64,000 nt of DNA from Porites lobata (Eukaryota > Cnidaria > Anthozoa > Scleractinia > Poritidae): positions 252,501 to 316,500 of the forward strand of contig CALNXK010000032.1 in assembly GCA_942486035.1 (NCBI GenBank). Direction: 5' to 3'. The notes beneath the pieces were generated by a model. That model was given only the letters and a program-made list of their open reading frames with translations, had not been told where the DNA came from and made no database searches. The position numbers and the translations under genes were made by a program. Shown here one piece after another: positions 11,801-22,259 of the stretch (within the stretch, counting starts at the first letter, position 1; the number at the start of each line of letters is the position of its first letter).

Positions 11801-14800
11801 TGCAAGTGGAACTATTGACGTTGTTAACACAATCTCACTTTAATCCCATTAAAACAAAAGTATTTCAATAAAAAGTTTATTTAATTTATAAAGTTAAACA
11901 ATTATCACCACAGTCTCTTAATTTAATACTATGGCAGCTATAGAGATCAAGGGCATCAGAGTTGGTTCAAATTGAAATCTCTATTTAGCCAGTAGAAATT
12001 GTTTTTTCTGCCTGAAATGTAGTTTGACATGAATTTAGGAAGTTGGGGGAAGGGGATTTCCTGTTACAGATCACAGATTTATTTTTCAGACTGTGTAATA
12101 TATTGTCGCAGTCACATTGGTTATCCAAGCAGGATATTTTTTTCTGGTTTCGTTGCAATGCAGGATTTTTTTTTCTTAAAATTTTGTTTTGCAGGATTTT
12201 TTTTTTTGTTTTTGGACTCCCCCCCCCTTCACATTTCTAATGGTGCATCCCTTAATGGATTAGAGCGCTGTACCGGTATCGCTGGCAGAGGTCAGGGTTC
12301 AAATACCGCTTTCTTTTCGCAACTGCAAAAGATGCGTATTTAACTTAACTTTGATGATCTTCTGTGGTTTTATTCTATTACTTTTAAATAATTGTTTAGA
12401 ACAAAATTCCATGTATTTTCTCAATTTGCTTTATATGCCGTAAATGTTTGTATATATGCCCATCTACATGAAACGAAAAACATTTTGCGAATGTACCAAA
12501 GCCTACCAGATTACCACCTTTAGATGTATTAAATTATTCTTCGTCTCTCTTTTGTCAGTTAAAGTCGTACTTTTCCTTTTTTATGTTATTGCTACGGGCT
12601 GAGTTTAAGTTTTAACTTTGATTTTATACCTAATTCTGACGGGAGATTAAATTAATAGAATTCAAACAAGAAACTTCAAGATGTGTTTTGATGTAACTGA
12701 ATGGTTAATTTATTATGTCCAGGCATTCAATTCTTAACATTTTTCGCACTACTTCTGTTGGATATAGAACTCACCTAAAATCTCTTGCTAAGTTGCAAAA
12801 GCCCAGGGCTTGTAACCGGGATTTTACAGTAAGACATTGGGGAGTTGCGCGCCTACTGCGCGGAAAGACTGAGTAGATTGTAATAATACCGCATATCATG
12901 GTTATTTGTCTTTAAGCTATGATACAAAAAGCTTGACAGCGGAACCAAACATGCACTTCAAAGCTGCCACTGGTAAACAACTGGCGTTTGCTCCGGGAGA
13001 GGTTTTCAAGGAAGTTAAAATTGGTATCATTAACAAGGATAACAGCTTTGAAGGCAACAGAACCTTTCAAGTCATTTTCTCAAGTCCACACAGCTCCGTT
13101 ATATTGAAAGGTCCGAAGCAGGTCAATGTAACTATTATGTACACCAAAGGTAAAAATGGGATGTATTAATGCAAAGTTAGTAGGGGTAGTTATTTTGGTT
13201 AGGAAACGATTTTGTAATTCCTTTTTCATAAACTGCTGACGCACAGTTAATTTGAGCGATGTGTTCGAAAACGAGGTATTAGAGGAACCACAACAAAGAT
13301 GACGTTGAAGTAAAATCACTGCTGTGTACCATTGTGTACACAAAGAGGCCGTGTTGGAAAAAATATGTTATGAGGAGGATCGTTCTTCCTAAGGGTGGAT
13401 TTCCGCTGTCGCGTAATTTTTACATGTTGCACATGCGTAAAATTTACATCCGTAAATAAAATAGAGGCAATCCATGAATATCGCACGTAGGCGCAAAAGT
13501 GAACCTCGACCAACTTCACGATTAAGCTCAACACTTTACATCTTGCCTCTATTTTATTAACTTGATTAAAATTTCCGTGCGTCTACGCGCACGTGTAAAT
13601 TACGCGACATTGGAAATCAACCATTACGGATGGTAACACTTGCAACTCATGAAAAAATATCTCTGATCATCATACACCTAGATGCAGCTTTTCATTTCTT
13701 TACGATAGCCAACCTTGAGAAGTGTTGCCACTTTCTTGAGCCCTCGGTTGGAACGGATTGCTTGCCGGTAAAACCCAAACTCTTGCCAGTGCCGGCAACA
13801 TATTTATCCCTCTCGGTAATCAAGGAAGTTTGAGATTCCCCATCCACTTGTTGGGGTTGGGCAGTTGACCTTTACCTTCTTATGACTACGTGAAACAGTA
13901 CTAGTGTTACAAAAGACAGGTAACTAATTCTTTTTGATGCTGGTTGGATGTTTTCTGAAAATATGTATAAATTCCGGATCTGGGTCGACAATGAAGTCAT
14001 TTAAACCAGAGTTGATGTACTGATTAACCCTAGAGAGAATAGCAAGTCATGTCAGTCAATCGTCGGTAATTGACTATGTTCATTCAACAGGATAAGCTTA
14101 GGATTGCTACTAATATTTCTTCATCGTACATCTTAACTTACCTTTTTACCAGCTGGGCCTTTGCTTACATTTACTCCCCCGGAATGTTCACCAAGACCTC
14201 AAAGGCATTTTTGTTTAGTTCTACTGGGTTTCTTCTTTCTAAAGACCCATCGACAATGTTCCTCAGCCAAATCAACAGCAAGGCTCAACGCACTTTTAAA
14301 CACTTTTTTCACAAGAAAGCAATAGATTTTCTATCGAACTACAAGCTGGATCGACCGATCCCAGTTACACGATTTTCACAAAATAATCGACAAACCTTAT
14401 AACTGAACTTCGAACTTGCAGCCATGTTAGGTCTGTCGTAAGAAAATGTAAGATCGATGCCTATTAAACCTCGTTTTCGCGGACTCGGCTCAAGTCTAAG
14501 CCACGCGTCCGCCATTTATGATTAAGGCGTATGTGATATCATTTGCTTTCTTATTTACCAGTTGGACGGCGTGGATTATTTTTCTTATGAGATGTCCGAG
14601 CTTGTTATCCGTCCTCCAGAAAATACACGTGAATTGATGTCTCGACCGAAATACTATTAAGGAACCCAGTGTTTTGAAGTATATTAACTGCCAGTTAAAC
14701 ATGCAACGTTAGGGCCTGTTTACACGGAGCTGGGGCACCCCAGGTAGGTGAGGTAACCCGCTTAGCTGGGGTAAAAAAAATTAACCCTCCTTTACATGTA

Positions 14801-15596
14801 ATCTTACAACCCCGCCATCCCGGGGTGCACATTTTCAACATTATTGAATGGTCGCTAAGCACGTAAACAAAAAAAAACGCTGGCAAACCTCGTGTTTTGG
14901 CGATTAATGCTCTTCTACACTCACGTGTTGCTCTTGCTGCAACCTCCGATGCCGTGGCTTTAAATTTCTATTGCTACCTTTATTAAGGATACAAAGCCAC
15001 CGCTAAAATGAATTTTGAGCGAATTTGGTGTATTCCGAATCCGACCCCGGCTAGGCGGGTTACCCCACCTTGAAACGTTTACATGGCAAAATTTGACCCC
15101 GGCTGAGGTTACCCGGTCTGGCAGACCGGGCTACCCGCTTAGGCGGGTCACCCCACATATCATGTAAACGTGATCCAAGTAAAATGAGAGATTATATGGA
15201 CAGGCGGGTTACCCCACCTAAGCGAGCTACCTCACCTACCTGGGGTCCCCCACCTCCATGTAAACAGGCCCTTAGAAATATATTTAAGACTTAATGTAAC
15301 TAAGTACAACATTGTCACTGCGTTATTTATATTCTTTACGTAAAAGGAAGACACACGAGAGGCCTGTATATCACACGATATGATATATTTTTCAAAAGTT
15401 CTGTGCGCTGATTTCTATTTTTGTTGTTTTTGTTTTCGAATCTTCAAGGTGAAGTCCACTCAAAGGGAGCCATCATGCATGGTATGAGCCAAAGATACAC
15501 TCGCTATAATGGCCTACTTAAACTTTGATTTCCTGCTTATTTTCAGTCTTGCTAGTCGTTCTTGTCTGTCTTTTGTACAGTCACTCATCAGCTTAA
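5194..15596 (+). CDS. LamG and Calx-beta surface protein gene (3' five exons)
   Basis: Spliced gene; five exons can be joined without breaking frame: 5194-5850, 7063-7186, 12917-13149, 15449-15481 and 15547-15596. Each junction has an AG acceptor and GT donor, and the phases match (1, 2, 1, 1). The product carries a LamG/concanavalin-like domain of about 215 residues with a CISNPNLC pair and five N-glycosylation motifs. It is followed by one Calx-beta domain, about 115 residues over two exons, then an 11-residue linker and a C-terminus (VLLVVLVCLLYSHSSA) ending in TAA at 15594. LamG next to Calx-beta is known from adhesion-GPCR V1 (ADGRV1-like) and other extracellular proteins. Here a short hydrophobic tail replaces a seven-helix region, so I infer a GPI-anchored or single-pass surface protein. 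The N-terminus, including the signal peptide, lies upstream and is not seen. A possible poly(A) signal AATAAA is at 16488. Function beyond adhesion or matrix binding is unknown. Confidence 0.72.
6424..6705 (-). pseudogene. LINE ORF2 C-terminal fragment
   Basis: The minus-strand translation contains YNLRGSGVNLGMQRF followed by NPFTYQVAKIWNSLEPDLR. This layout (short basic repeat, F-Y-R/Q-x-A-x-x-W-N-x-L) is the usual C-terminal end of non-LTR retrotransposon polyproteins of cnidarians. It lies in the intron after the LamG exon. No reverse-transcriptase core remains and the 5' part is missing, so this is a dead 5'-truncated copy. Confidence 0.7.
7063..7186 (+). CDS. Exon: first half of Calx-beta domain
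   Basis: Acceptor TATAATCTTAG at 7062, donor GTTGA|GTAAGT at 7186. The 124-nt exon enters in phase 1, giving AMEVNNVTIEILEAQVIIPA and then a hydrophobic strand-rich stretch ending AIATAV. This matches the first strands of a Calx-beta fold. It is too short to be found as an ORF alone; the matching phases on both sides are the main support. Confidence 0.68.
7567..8135 (+). repeat. Interspersed transposon-derived repeat, copy 1
   Basis: Same family as 43770-44305 in opposite orientation. Shared features are TATATACTAAAACAGTG at the left end, a hairpin around 7619-7651 (AATCAGTGAATATCCTGCAC and its inverse), and a start codon giving MPSRFAAV at about 7706. This copy carries a one-base insertion that breaks the frame after MPSRFAAV. 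A donor-like AG|GTAAGG follows the conserved exon. Probably the first exon of a transposon protein, decayed. Confidence 0.6.
8525..10418. mobile_element. Giant foldback element, about 849-bp arms, TTAA flanks
   Basis: Arms 8525-9373 and 9570-10418 are inverted copies with scattered mismatches, separated by a 196-bp loop. The termini read GGTGACTCGACCCAG. TTAA flanks both ends (8521-8524, 10419-10422), which would be the target duplication of a piggyBac- or Kolobok-type transposase; because TTAA is palindromic, the exact ends are ambiguous by a few bases. Neither arm encodes a transposase. The ORFs on opposite strands at 8521-8781 and 10259-10489 are the same sequence read from each arm and are not genes. 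A transcript across the element would form a very long RNA hairpin. Confidence 0.85.
10532..12251. mobile_element. Harbinger-like element, TTA TSD
   Basis: Terminal inverted repeats start GGGATGCACCATTAGAAATG and run into a G-rich block (10532-10565 and the inverse at about 12219-12251). TTA flanks both ends (10529-10531, 12252-12254). A 3-bp TTA/TAA duplication and GG-starting TIRs are typical of PIF/Harbinger. Subterminal GCAGGA followed by T-runs is found repeatedly near both ends. The interior has no recognisable transposase but holds a lysine- and glutamate-rich reading frame (11118-11541). Confidence 0.78.
11118..11541 (+). pseudogene. Charged repeat-containing ORF inside the Harbinger-like element
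   Basis: Reads through a basic N-terminus (QSKVLRRKRKKNA) and then tandem units of about 35 residues built on EDWNTEKEPEGRQETEKQK, present twice. An AAG/AAA tract of about 80 bp follows and encodes poly-lysine before the frame stops at 11466. In another frame after the tract a third diverged unit reads SGEDWDTEEELEEHFL and stops at 11541. I infer that the purine tract expanded and shifted the frame. No known domain. The leucine-rich ORF on the other strand is its shadow. Confidence 0.4.
12258..12330 (+). repeat. tRNA-derived SINE head
   Basis: Carries an internal promoter arrangement: TTAGAGCGCTGTACCGGTAT followed by CAGAGGTCAGGGTTCAAAT, which matches a tRNA B box (GGTTCAAAT). No cloverleaf acceptor stem can be closed, so it is a SINE fragment rather than a tRNA gene. 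It abuts the right end of the Harbinger-like element. Confidence 0.5.
12917..13149 (+). CDS. Exon: second half of Calx-beta domain
   Basis: Acceptor GTCTTTAAG at 12916, donor ACCAAAG|GTAAAA at 13149. Joined to the previous exon the boundary codon reads GAC, giving DYDTKSLTAEP. Downstream are the Calx-beta signatures LAFAPGEVFKEVKIGI, the DNSFEGNRTFQV stretch with its acidic calcium-binding type residues, and a final strand QVNVTIMYT. The exon ends in phase 1. Confidence 0.78.
13394..13622. mobile_element. MITE in the last large intron
   Basis: Inverted ends GGTGGATTTCCGCTGTCGCG (left) and the inverse of GGTTGATTTCCAATGTCGCG (right), followed by matching TAATTT-TAC stretches. About 35 bp of TIR with a few mismatches. 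No clear target duplication. Non-coding interior. Confidence 0.6.
14712..15271. mobile_element. Harbinger-type MITE, TTA TSD
   Basis: Ends read GGGCCTGTTTACA-GGAG in inverted orientation, flanked by TTA at 14709-14711 and 15272-15274. Internal blocks repeat the theme GGCGGGTTACCCCACCT and its inverse several times. About 560 bp, no coding capacity. Confidence 0.8.
15449..15481 (+). CDS. 33-nt microexon: linker
   Basis: Acceptor TTTTCGAATCTTCAAG at 15448 and a strong donor CATG|GTATGAG at 15481. Phase 1-1, encoding GEVHSKGAIMH. It contains small residues suitable for a GPI attachment site just before the hydrophobic tail. Support comes from splice signals and phase only. Confidence 0.5.
15547..15596 (+). 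CDS. Terminal exon: hydrophobic C-terminus and stop
   Basis: Acceptor CCTGCTTATTTTCAG at 15546. In phase 1 the exon encodes VLLVVLVCLLYSHSSA and a TAA stop. A ten-residue hydrophobic block followed by a very short tail is typical of a GPI-anchor signal, or a minimal single-pass anchor. That a hydrophobic run appears exactly in the frame demanded by the preceding exon is good evidence. Confidence 0.58.
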
Positions 15597-16261
15597 TATC
15601 ACCTCTCTTTTCAATGAACAGGGGACCTACTGCACGGTTTGCTTACTGCCCTGATAAGCTTGATTGGTCTTTTCAATCTGTTCTGATCCGATGAAAGGAG
15701 TGATAGTAAGTGACTTCTTACTTAGAAGTAGGTTAAGCTAATATTTCTTTACTTAGGCTATTTCAACACTATACCATAATAGCTTTTCGTGCCGAAACGA
15801 AATTAACTTCCGTCTCAGTGGGTTCCAGTCTCCTTTCCTACTCATTCACTTCCGCTACGGTCTGAATACCTATTCAAACTACAGCAAAGTGTGGCACAGA
15901 ACCCGCTGTCCTATATGTGACGCTCCTTTATCGAGATCGGCAAGGGAGTCACAGCTTCGCTCCGATCCAGAAATCGCGTCGAAGCCTATTTCCCCTTCGT
16001 AAAGGGTCGTTGCCATTTTTAATGGTCGATGCCACCATTGGTAACCAAGCCTTTAATCATGTTAGATGTTATATATTCCCTGAATTAAGTTACAATAAGG
16101 CAAATAATACGTCCTTTTATAGTCTTGAAGAGAACAACGTTGAAGCCCAAGTTGAATTTACGTCAAAAGTTACGGAAAGGGCCAGAGTCACCCGTTGTTG
16201 ATGTACAGAAAAACAGTTTGCTAGTTTATGTACTTGAATTTGTCGGACTTTGGCGGGTCGG

Positions 16262-16372
16262 TGTTCCATGTTGTAGTCTAGTTGTAAGGGAGAGAGATTA
16301 GGATACGAAAAGTCCGAGGTCTAGATCCGGATTCGATGCAATTTTATTTATTTATTTTTTTTTTTTTTTTTA
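16262..16372 (+). repeat. tRNA-like repeat with T-rich tail, copy A
   Basis: TAGTCTAGTTGTAAGGGA resembles a tRNA A box and GATCCGGATTCGATG a B box, followed by a run of T. It aligns with 18434-18510. Most likely a decayed SINE head. Confidence 0.35.
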
Positions 16373-18433
16373 CGAAAGGGACAACTGCGGCGCCGAAATC
16401 GCCGTTCTTATTTAGAATAGCAGCCATATCCGGTATGATTTTCGTGCTGACGCAAAAGCTAACTGGTATAGTGTGAATATAGCCTTAAATAAAAGAGTTT
16501 AATTAAGAAAAAATAATATGTGTAGTTGCTAGATGATGACGCCGTCAACAAGCATAGCTAACATAAATTATTAGGAATTTTAGTGGGGCAATGATTATCT
16601 GGAAAGCAATCCTTGGTTGATGCTTAAAAAACCCAACCCATGTGGTAAAAATGAAGAATGTGCAAAATAGTTTTCAGTTAGTTGAGAGAGTAGAAGTGCT
16701 GTTCAATATTAGAAAATGTGCACAATAAACTTTAAGATATTAATTAAACGAAGGAACTGCCTCGGCTACCACGGGCGTGTAATGTACCCATGAGTACCCA
16801 GCATTAAGCTATCAACAGTAATACTACAAAATAATCAGAAGACACGCGTCATTATTATTGCTGTTATAGCGACTTTCCTAATTCTGTCAAGCCCCATTCA
16901 GATTTCAAGACTATTAAAGAGCCGAACCAAATACATTTATTAAATACATATTCAATTTGGATCGGCTTTGAAATGGCTTTAATTCAGCTGATGATAAGCT
17001 CGACTCCTAAAATGGGCGATGGCTTGTGACGAGCCAAATGCTAATGAGAGACAGAAACAGATTTTGCTTGTAACCATTAGGTAACATGTAGACTTGCCCA
17101 CAGGTCGAGCGCAGCGCGCGCTAGAAATTTTTAATGTTTTCGGTAGCGAAGGACTTTGAGAAAGTCTAGGTAACATGTGAAGTTTGGCGTTTGACCGTGC
17201 CTCACAGAATGATCTATGTATATGTTACAGTTAATTTTTTATCTCAGGTAAGTTTTGCTTTTCTTTTGTTTTTGGTTATGGTATTGTATGCTAAAAAAGT
17301 TGAAACAAAGGAAAAATAAAAATTACCTGAGATAGAAATTACGTACATATGCGTTTGGATACTAAACACATTTTTAGTAAGCTATTTAACGCAGTTGTTT
17401 ATTTAACACAGTGAAAGTATTGTTCACTCACTTTTCTTTTCTTTTTCGTCTTTCTTTTTTAACAGGTTAGTCCGATACGGCAATGTCCTTATATGTAACG
17501 TACATACTTCATATTGTAATAGATGGAGATATGTGAAGTGAAGTAATTTACATATTCACGTGTCTTTACAACTGTAGTGCTGTCCTTTTAGGTAAAAGAG
17601 TTTTGTGATGCAAAAAACTTTGATAAATAGACATTATGCTCAAGTGAATCACTAACATTTTCTATACCCTTTATCCAAAAAAATGATAATAAAAAAGCTT
17701 TTTGTGTTAAGGTTTTATTTACTGTATACACTTACCACGTGTCACTACAACCGTAGTGGGTCCTTTTGGGTTGGATTTGTGGTGCAAAAATGAATCACTG
17801 AAAGTTTTTTTTTTAATACTCTGGTGTCTTGCTGTATACGCGCATCAGTTAATACGATGAAAAGAGAAAACTTTTTTCTTTTTATCCAAACAATAAAACT
17901 TTATTGTCATTTTCACTGGCACTGCAAAAAACAAAAGAAAGAAAATATAAAAGCAAACAACGCATGCAAAATATCATAGTTACTTTACAAATTGAAATAA
18001 GAAAAAAATATGTCAAAAGTAGCCCGACGAGCTTAATTTATCTTCGCTATTTAGCAGTCAAATTCTGGAATACTGGCTCCGAAAATAATATTACAGCGCT
18101 TATAAGCAACGACGACGACGGCAATGAAAAACGTGACGACTTGAAACAGTACCAGAGTTCCAAGCGATTTGGACCACAAGCTTCAAAATAAGAGCAACCT
18201 TTGAGCTAAGAGAACATTTTGCGTCTTAGTTGCTTCACAGACTAGTTTTACCTGCTCTGCCGGGCATATGTTTTTCAAATGCACTGAAATGCGTTTCGAT
18301 TACCAGCAACACCGTTATTATTTTTTTAAAAAAATACAATGTACGTCTTTGCATTTAAGTTTAATACGGCTCGACCACCTTTTTCCAGCACAGGAAAATG
18401 TTTTTGATGCAATATTATTTTCTAAACGTGCAT

Positions 18434-18510
18434 ACGTAGCATAGTGGTAAGGAATTCTCCTGACAAGAGATGAAAGGGATCCAGTATTCGATTTTTCTTT
18501 TCTTTTTTCT
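18434..18510 (+). repeat. tRNA-like repeat with T-rich tail, copy B
   Basis: GTAGCATAGTGGTAAGGAAT is close to a tRNA A box, and GATCCAGTATTCGAT is a degraded B box. A pyrimidine-rich tail follows. The acceptor stem cannot be formed, so it is not a functional tRNA gene. Confidence 0.4.
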
Positions 18511-18633
18511 TTCTTTTTTATCTGTTGGCCTCTTCCCTTTTATTTCTACTACTGGCCTTTAATCTGAGCTTCACGAGACTCAGCGATACACGTCTCTTTT
18601 AGTATGGAGAGTCAAACAAAATGATCGTTGAAG

Positions 18634-18687
18634 AATGGCATAAGTCCACTTTAATGACAGAATGGCATAAGTCCACTTTAATGACAG
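18634..18687. repeat. 27-bp exact tandem duplication
   Basis: A 27-bp unit beginning AATGGCATAAGTCCAC occurs twice head to tail (18634-18660, 18661-18687) with no mismatch. Confidence 0.9.
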
Positions 18688-20929
18688 AAACGTCCGTTAA
18701 GTGTGAAAACGTGTGAGTATATTTTCGTTGTTATCATTTTCATCGATATTCCTTTCGATTGAGACCATGATGCTATCTCTTCGCATTTAGAAGAATTCTC
18801 ACACTTTCTAATTACGAACTACTGTTCGTTGTTTTTCGAATATTTACAAATACTATTTCCAGTGAATTTGGAAGTTTAAAGGGGAGGACGGAGAACTCAA
18901 CGAGTTTCTGTGTGATGGCAACAATGCCGGCAGGTTTGGCAGCTGAGTAAGGCTTTGCTTGACCCGAGAGCCAACTGTATTTCTCCAGTTTCGTCCGGAC
19001 TAAAATACATACGTAATGTTTTAGCGGAGCACCATGGGTGAGAAAATTTGGTAAACTATCCATCTGAGAAAATTTGGTTATGACGTAAAATTCTGGAAGA
19101 CTTGATGACCTTCAAAAGCAGCATCTCGACTGGTAAGCCTGAGAAATTGTTGTCTTTGATTTGTTTTTTTTTTTTTTTCGGCTTGCTGAAGTCGAGCGTA
19201 TGGTTTATGCGGCTTAAGTTTATACACGAGCAATGATCTAACCTACAATAGTATCAGGTTTAAAAAGCCTTTAGAAATTTTTTGACCGCAAATTCAAAGA
19301 AAATGTATGGAAGATTATTTACTTATGATTTTGGCTGTAAACAGAAAGCTCTGAGCGATTTTCTTGCCTCGAGTTCATCTTGAAAAAGAGCAAACACCGG
19401 GAAGCCGGCTTAAAACATAAATAAACTTATGCTTACCTGACTCATGATTTTCAAAGACACTTTACTCTCAATACTTCTCTTCGTGAATGAAAATTATTGT
19501 CTCTGTACATGTTTCACCGAATTATATTTATTTCATTGATTGTTAGTAGTCCCTCTCGCAATTTTTATCGCTACACCGGTTGTATCCAGTCGAACATAAA
19601 CATCTCATGCAGGAATACTCAAAACGCCGCGCGTAAATATCACTCGCTTTTAGAGATTACACATACCAAAACCATACACAGTTTAATAAATAAAGGGAAA
19701 TAAAACCTAAACATAACAATTTATCTATCATGTTGAAGTGTAAATGGTAACTCTCAATCGCACTGCAAATTTGGTGCCTGTCAAAAGTGAGCCCCGTCCG
19801 GCTGGCCGAAAAGTGATTTTGGGAATTTGTTTATCGTTTTCATTAAAAGCCCATATTACCCTGCATATCACATAGGACCAGATTTTTCTAACTGAAAGTC
19901 CTAGCATTATAGAATTCTCTTCATGAAAACGTTTTATAATTCAATGCTATAATTTCTTGTGCAAAGGAAGGGCGTGCTTTGATCGTCGTGGATATTGAAT
20001 GAGTGCAAATTCTCTTGCAAAATTGTGAAAAACTGCAGAATTATAGGTTTAAATAGGGCAAAAAAGAACAAATTCTGTCCGAGGTCTGTATGATAAAAAC
20101 AAGGGCCTCATAGTACTGTTTACCTGAGACGTGATGAGAAAAAGTATGTTTAAAAGGCTGGTTTACACACCACCAGATTCGTCGCCAAGATTTACTAGTA
20201 AACTAAACTTGTCGAACACAAAAACTCCGGCCTGTTTTTTTATTTTGGCCTCTCTTTTAGACAGAGGAATGCAACGTGTAAATTGGCTGCCACCAAGGAC
20301 TATCATGGCGCGTGTGTTTCTTAAAATTATATTTCGGGGTTGTCCAATTATCCATAGTCTCTCAAACGGAGCAATGTTGAAGAGAGTGGTGAATGCCACA
20401 TTATGATGCAACAGCTAATGCAAATACAATACACGAATAGGTAGGTCTATTTGTTTTCCAGGCCTAATCTACTGTGATCGAACGTGATTGCTATTTTTGG
20501 GTGTACAAGTAAGACTATTTAATGACTCGATGTAAAAGCTGTTTCACTCTTGGACTGTCAAATTATTTTTCTCTAAAATCACTTAGCCTTTGCCTCAAAC
20601 GTCAAATGAATGTGCCCTGATCTGTGGATTACAAGTTTATTGTTTGATTTAAATTATGAATTTATTAACGGGAGCTTCACTTTTAGCCCTGGCTAAATCT
20701 ATATATTATTCTTTTCCTATAAATGTTTGACGCTTTGGTTCAAGAAGCATTCACGGATGTCTTCCATACCACCATAACGTTTCACCTTAAGAAACTAATG
20801 TTTACTTTTAAAACAAAATCTTCTTCTTTTCCTGTGGAGTTTTCTTTTGCATCCTTTTAAATATTTTTGTTTGTTTGTTTTTTTCGGCATATTAAAAGCC
20901 TTGAACGGCGAACAATGGAAAATAACTTG

Positions 20930-21133
20930 ATATAGGGATAGAAATTTTGTCCGCCTATTTGTTCGTTGTTGAGTGCCAAAAAGAACGTATTCGGTCTTCA
21001 CAGGATGAATACACAGCTTATTAAGATGGGTCCAGGACTGCAACTGTTTTAGATCTTTATTCAAAACGGTACTTATGTTTCCGATATTGGAGTCAGCGTA
21101 GAAAAGGACAGCATCGTCCGCATAAAGTAAAGA
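20930..21133 (-). pseudogene. LINE reverse-transcriptase fragment with YADD box
   Basis: The minus strand reads LLYADDAVLFYADSN, then a stretch containing LNKDLKQLQSWTHLNKL and HPVKTEYVLFG. This is the catalytic YADD motif and the thumb-proximal region of a non-LTR reverse transcriptase. Both sides run into non-coding DNA, so only about 65 residues survive. Confidence 0.8.
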
Positions 21134-21944
21134 GCAAAGCGAAAAGAAAAGAAAGAATATTGGTAAATAACTTCAAAAGCAAAAAAGACAATTCTGTTAA
21201 ATGCAAGTTGTGAAGAAACTAACGTTGAGGATTTCGAGATTTTATTTCTCGCTTTATTATGGTTGCATTGAAGTAATCATCTTCGTCTTTTAATATTTAT
21301 CACTTTCAGGGATAAGAGATATCTTAGCTAGAGTTACAGTGATGTGAAATAAAAAGAACCTCCCCCCCTCCCCTGGCAGGACCGCGGTAGTTTGGCCACT
21401 GTATTGCCTTCATATAACAAGGAAAGCTTAAAACACTCATGCGATGTCCGTCAAGTTCTGTGTGGGTAAGTTCATAATATTTTGGCCGACCCTTTTGCTT
21501 TTTGTTTTCGATAAATGTAGCCTGTGAACAGAGTCTCTTTCGATCTTCCTAGATAATTTAAGTCGTGAAGAAGCTGGAAGAGGAAGGAAACGCCAACATC
21601 CTCGACAATTCATATTGAGCATGCTCCAAATTGAAATGTAACTTAGCCTTTCCTTCGCGGGAATTCGCTCAAAAAAAATGAGGTGCAAATAAGCTATAAA
21701 AATCTTTAATTCTTGATGTTTTTACCCGGTGTTTTTATTATAAATCTAGAAAACCATTAAAACATGTTTGCATATGAATTTCAAATAGTGCCCGGAAAAT
21801 GGTAGAACTAGAAGTGTCACATACACCTGAAATATTAAAACCATTGATCATTTAAATACAACTTGGATTCTGTAGCCTCGCTTCCTATTTTGAGCTAATG
21901 TTATGAACTAGGAGTAATCGGGGCTTAGGAGAGTGCGTTCGATA

Positions 21945-22246
21945 CCGTGAAATTCCGAAAATAAGCCCCGGGGCTTACATTTTTCAAAGGGCCTTGTTGA
22001 GGGGCTTATTTTTGGAGGGGTTTATCTACAGAGGCAAATTTGCGTTTCAAAATAGATTGGACTAACCTTATAGTTAGAAGTAAATTTACCATTTTCGCTT
22101 TGTTTTACTTTGTATTTGAGGGCAATTTTCCAAGTACAAGCCCACGGGGGGGTTATGTTTGGAGGGGCGATTTAACGGAGGGTTTTTTTGCGTTACGAGT
22201 TTGGGGGGGCTTATATTTGGAGGGGCTTATTTTCGGAATTTTACGG
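21945..22246. mobile_element. MITE with TA duplication
   Basis: Ends CCGTGAAATTCCGAAAATAA and the inverse of CCGTAAAATTCCGAAAATAA, flanked by TA on each side. The interior contains several GGGGCTTA blocks. Non-coding. Confidence 0.7.
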
Positions 22247-22259
22247 TATGTTTGCTAGG

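Larger units (their letters stand above)
15597..20925. other. 3' flank and intergenic DNA
   Basis: After the stop codon at 15596 no further exon is supported. AATAAA at 16488-16493 is a candidate poly(A) signal. An inverted pair around TCTCAGGTAAG and its inverse lies at about 17242-17335. Two diverged direct copies of a CACGTGTC-x-TACAAC-GTAGTG-rich block lie at about 17558-17625 and 17738-17800. ORFs at 15917-16201, 17904-18191, 18812-19063 and 20131-20411 show no domain or splice support. Confidence 0.45.

Noticed and set aside
18434..18510. Possible tRNA gene
   Set aside because: A-box-like and B-box-like motifs exist but no acceptor stem or complete cloverleaf can be drawn, and a similar sequence at 16262 points to a SINE.
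20131..20411. Overlapping ORFs on both strands
   Set aside because: No domain, splice site or codon bias; overlapping openness suggests a decayed repeat.
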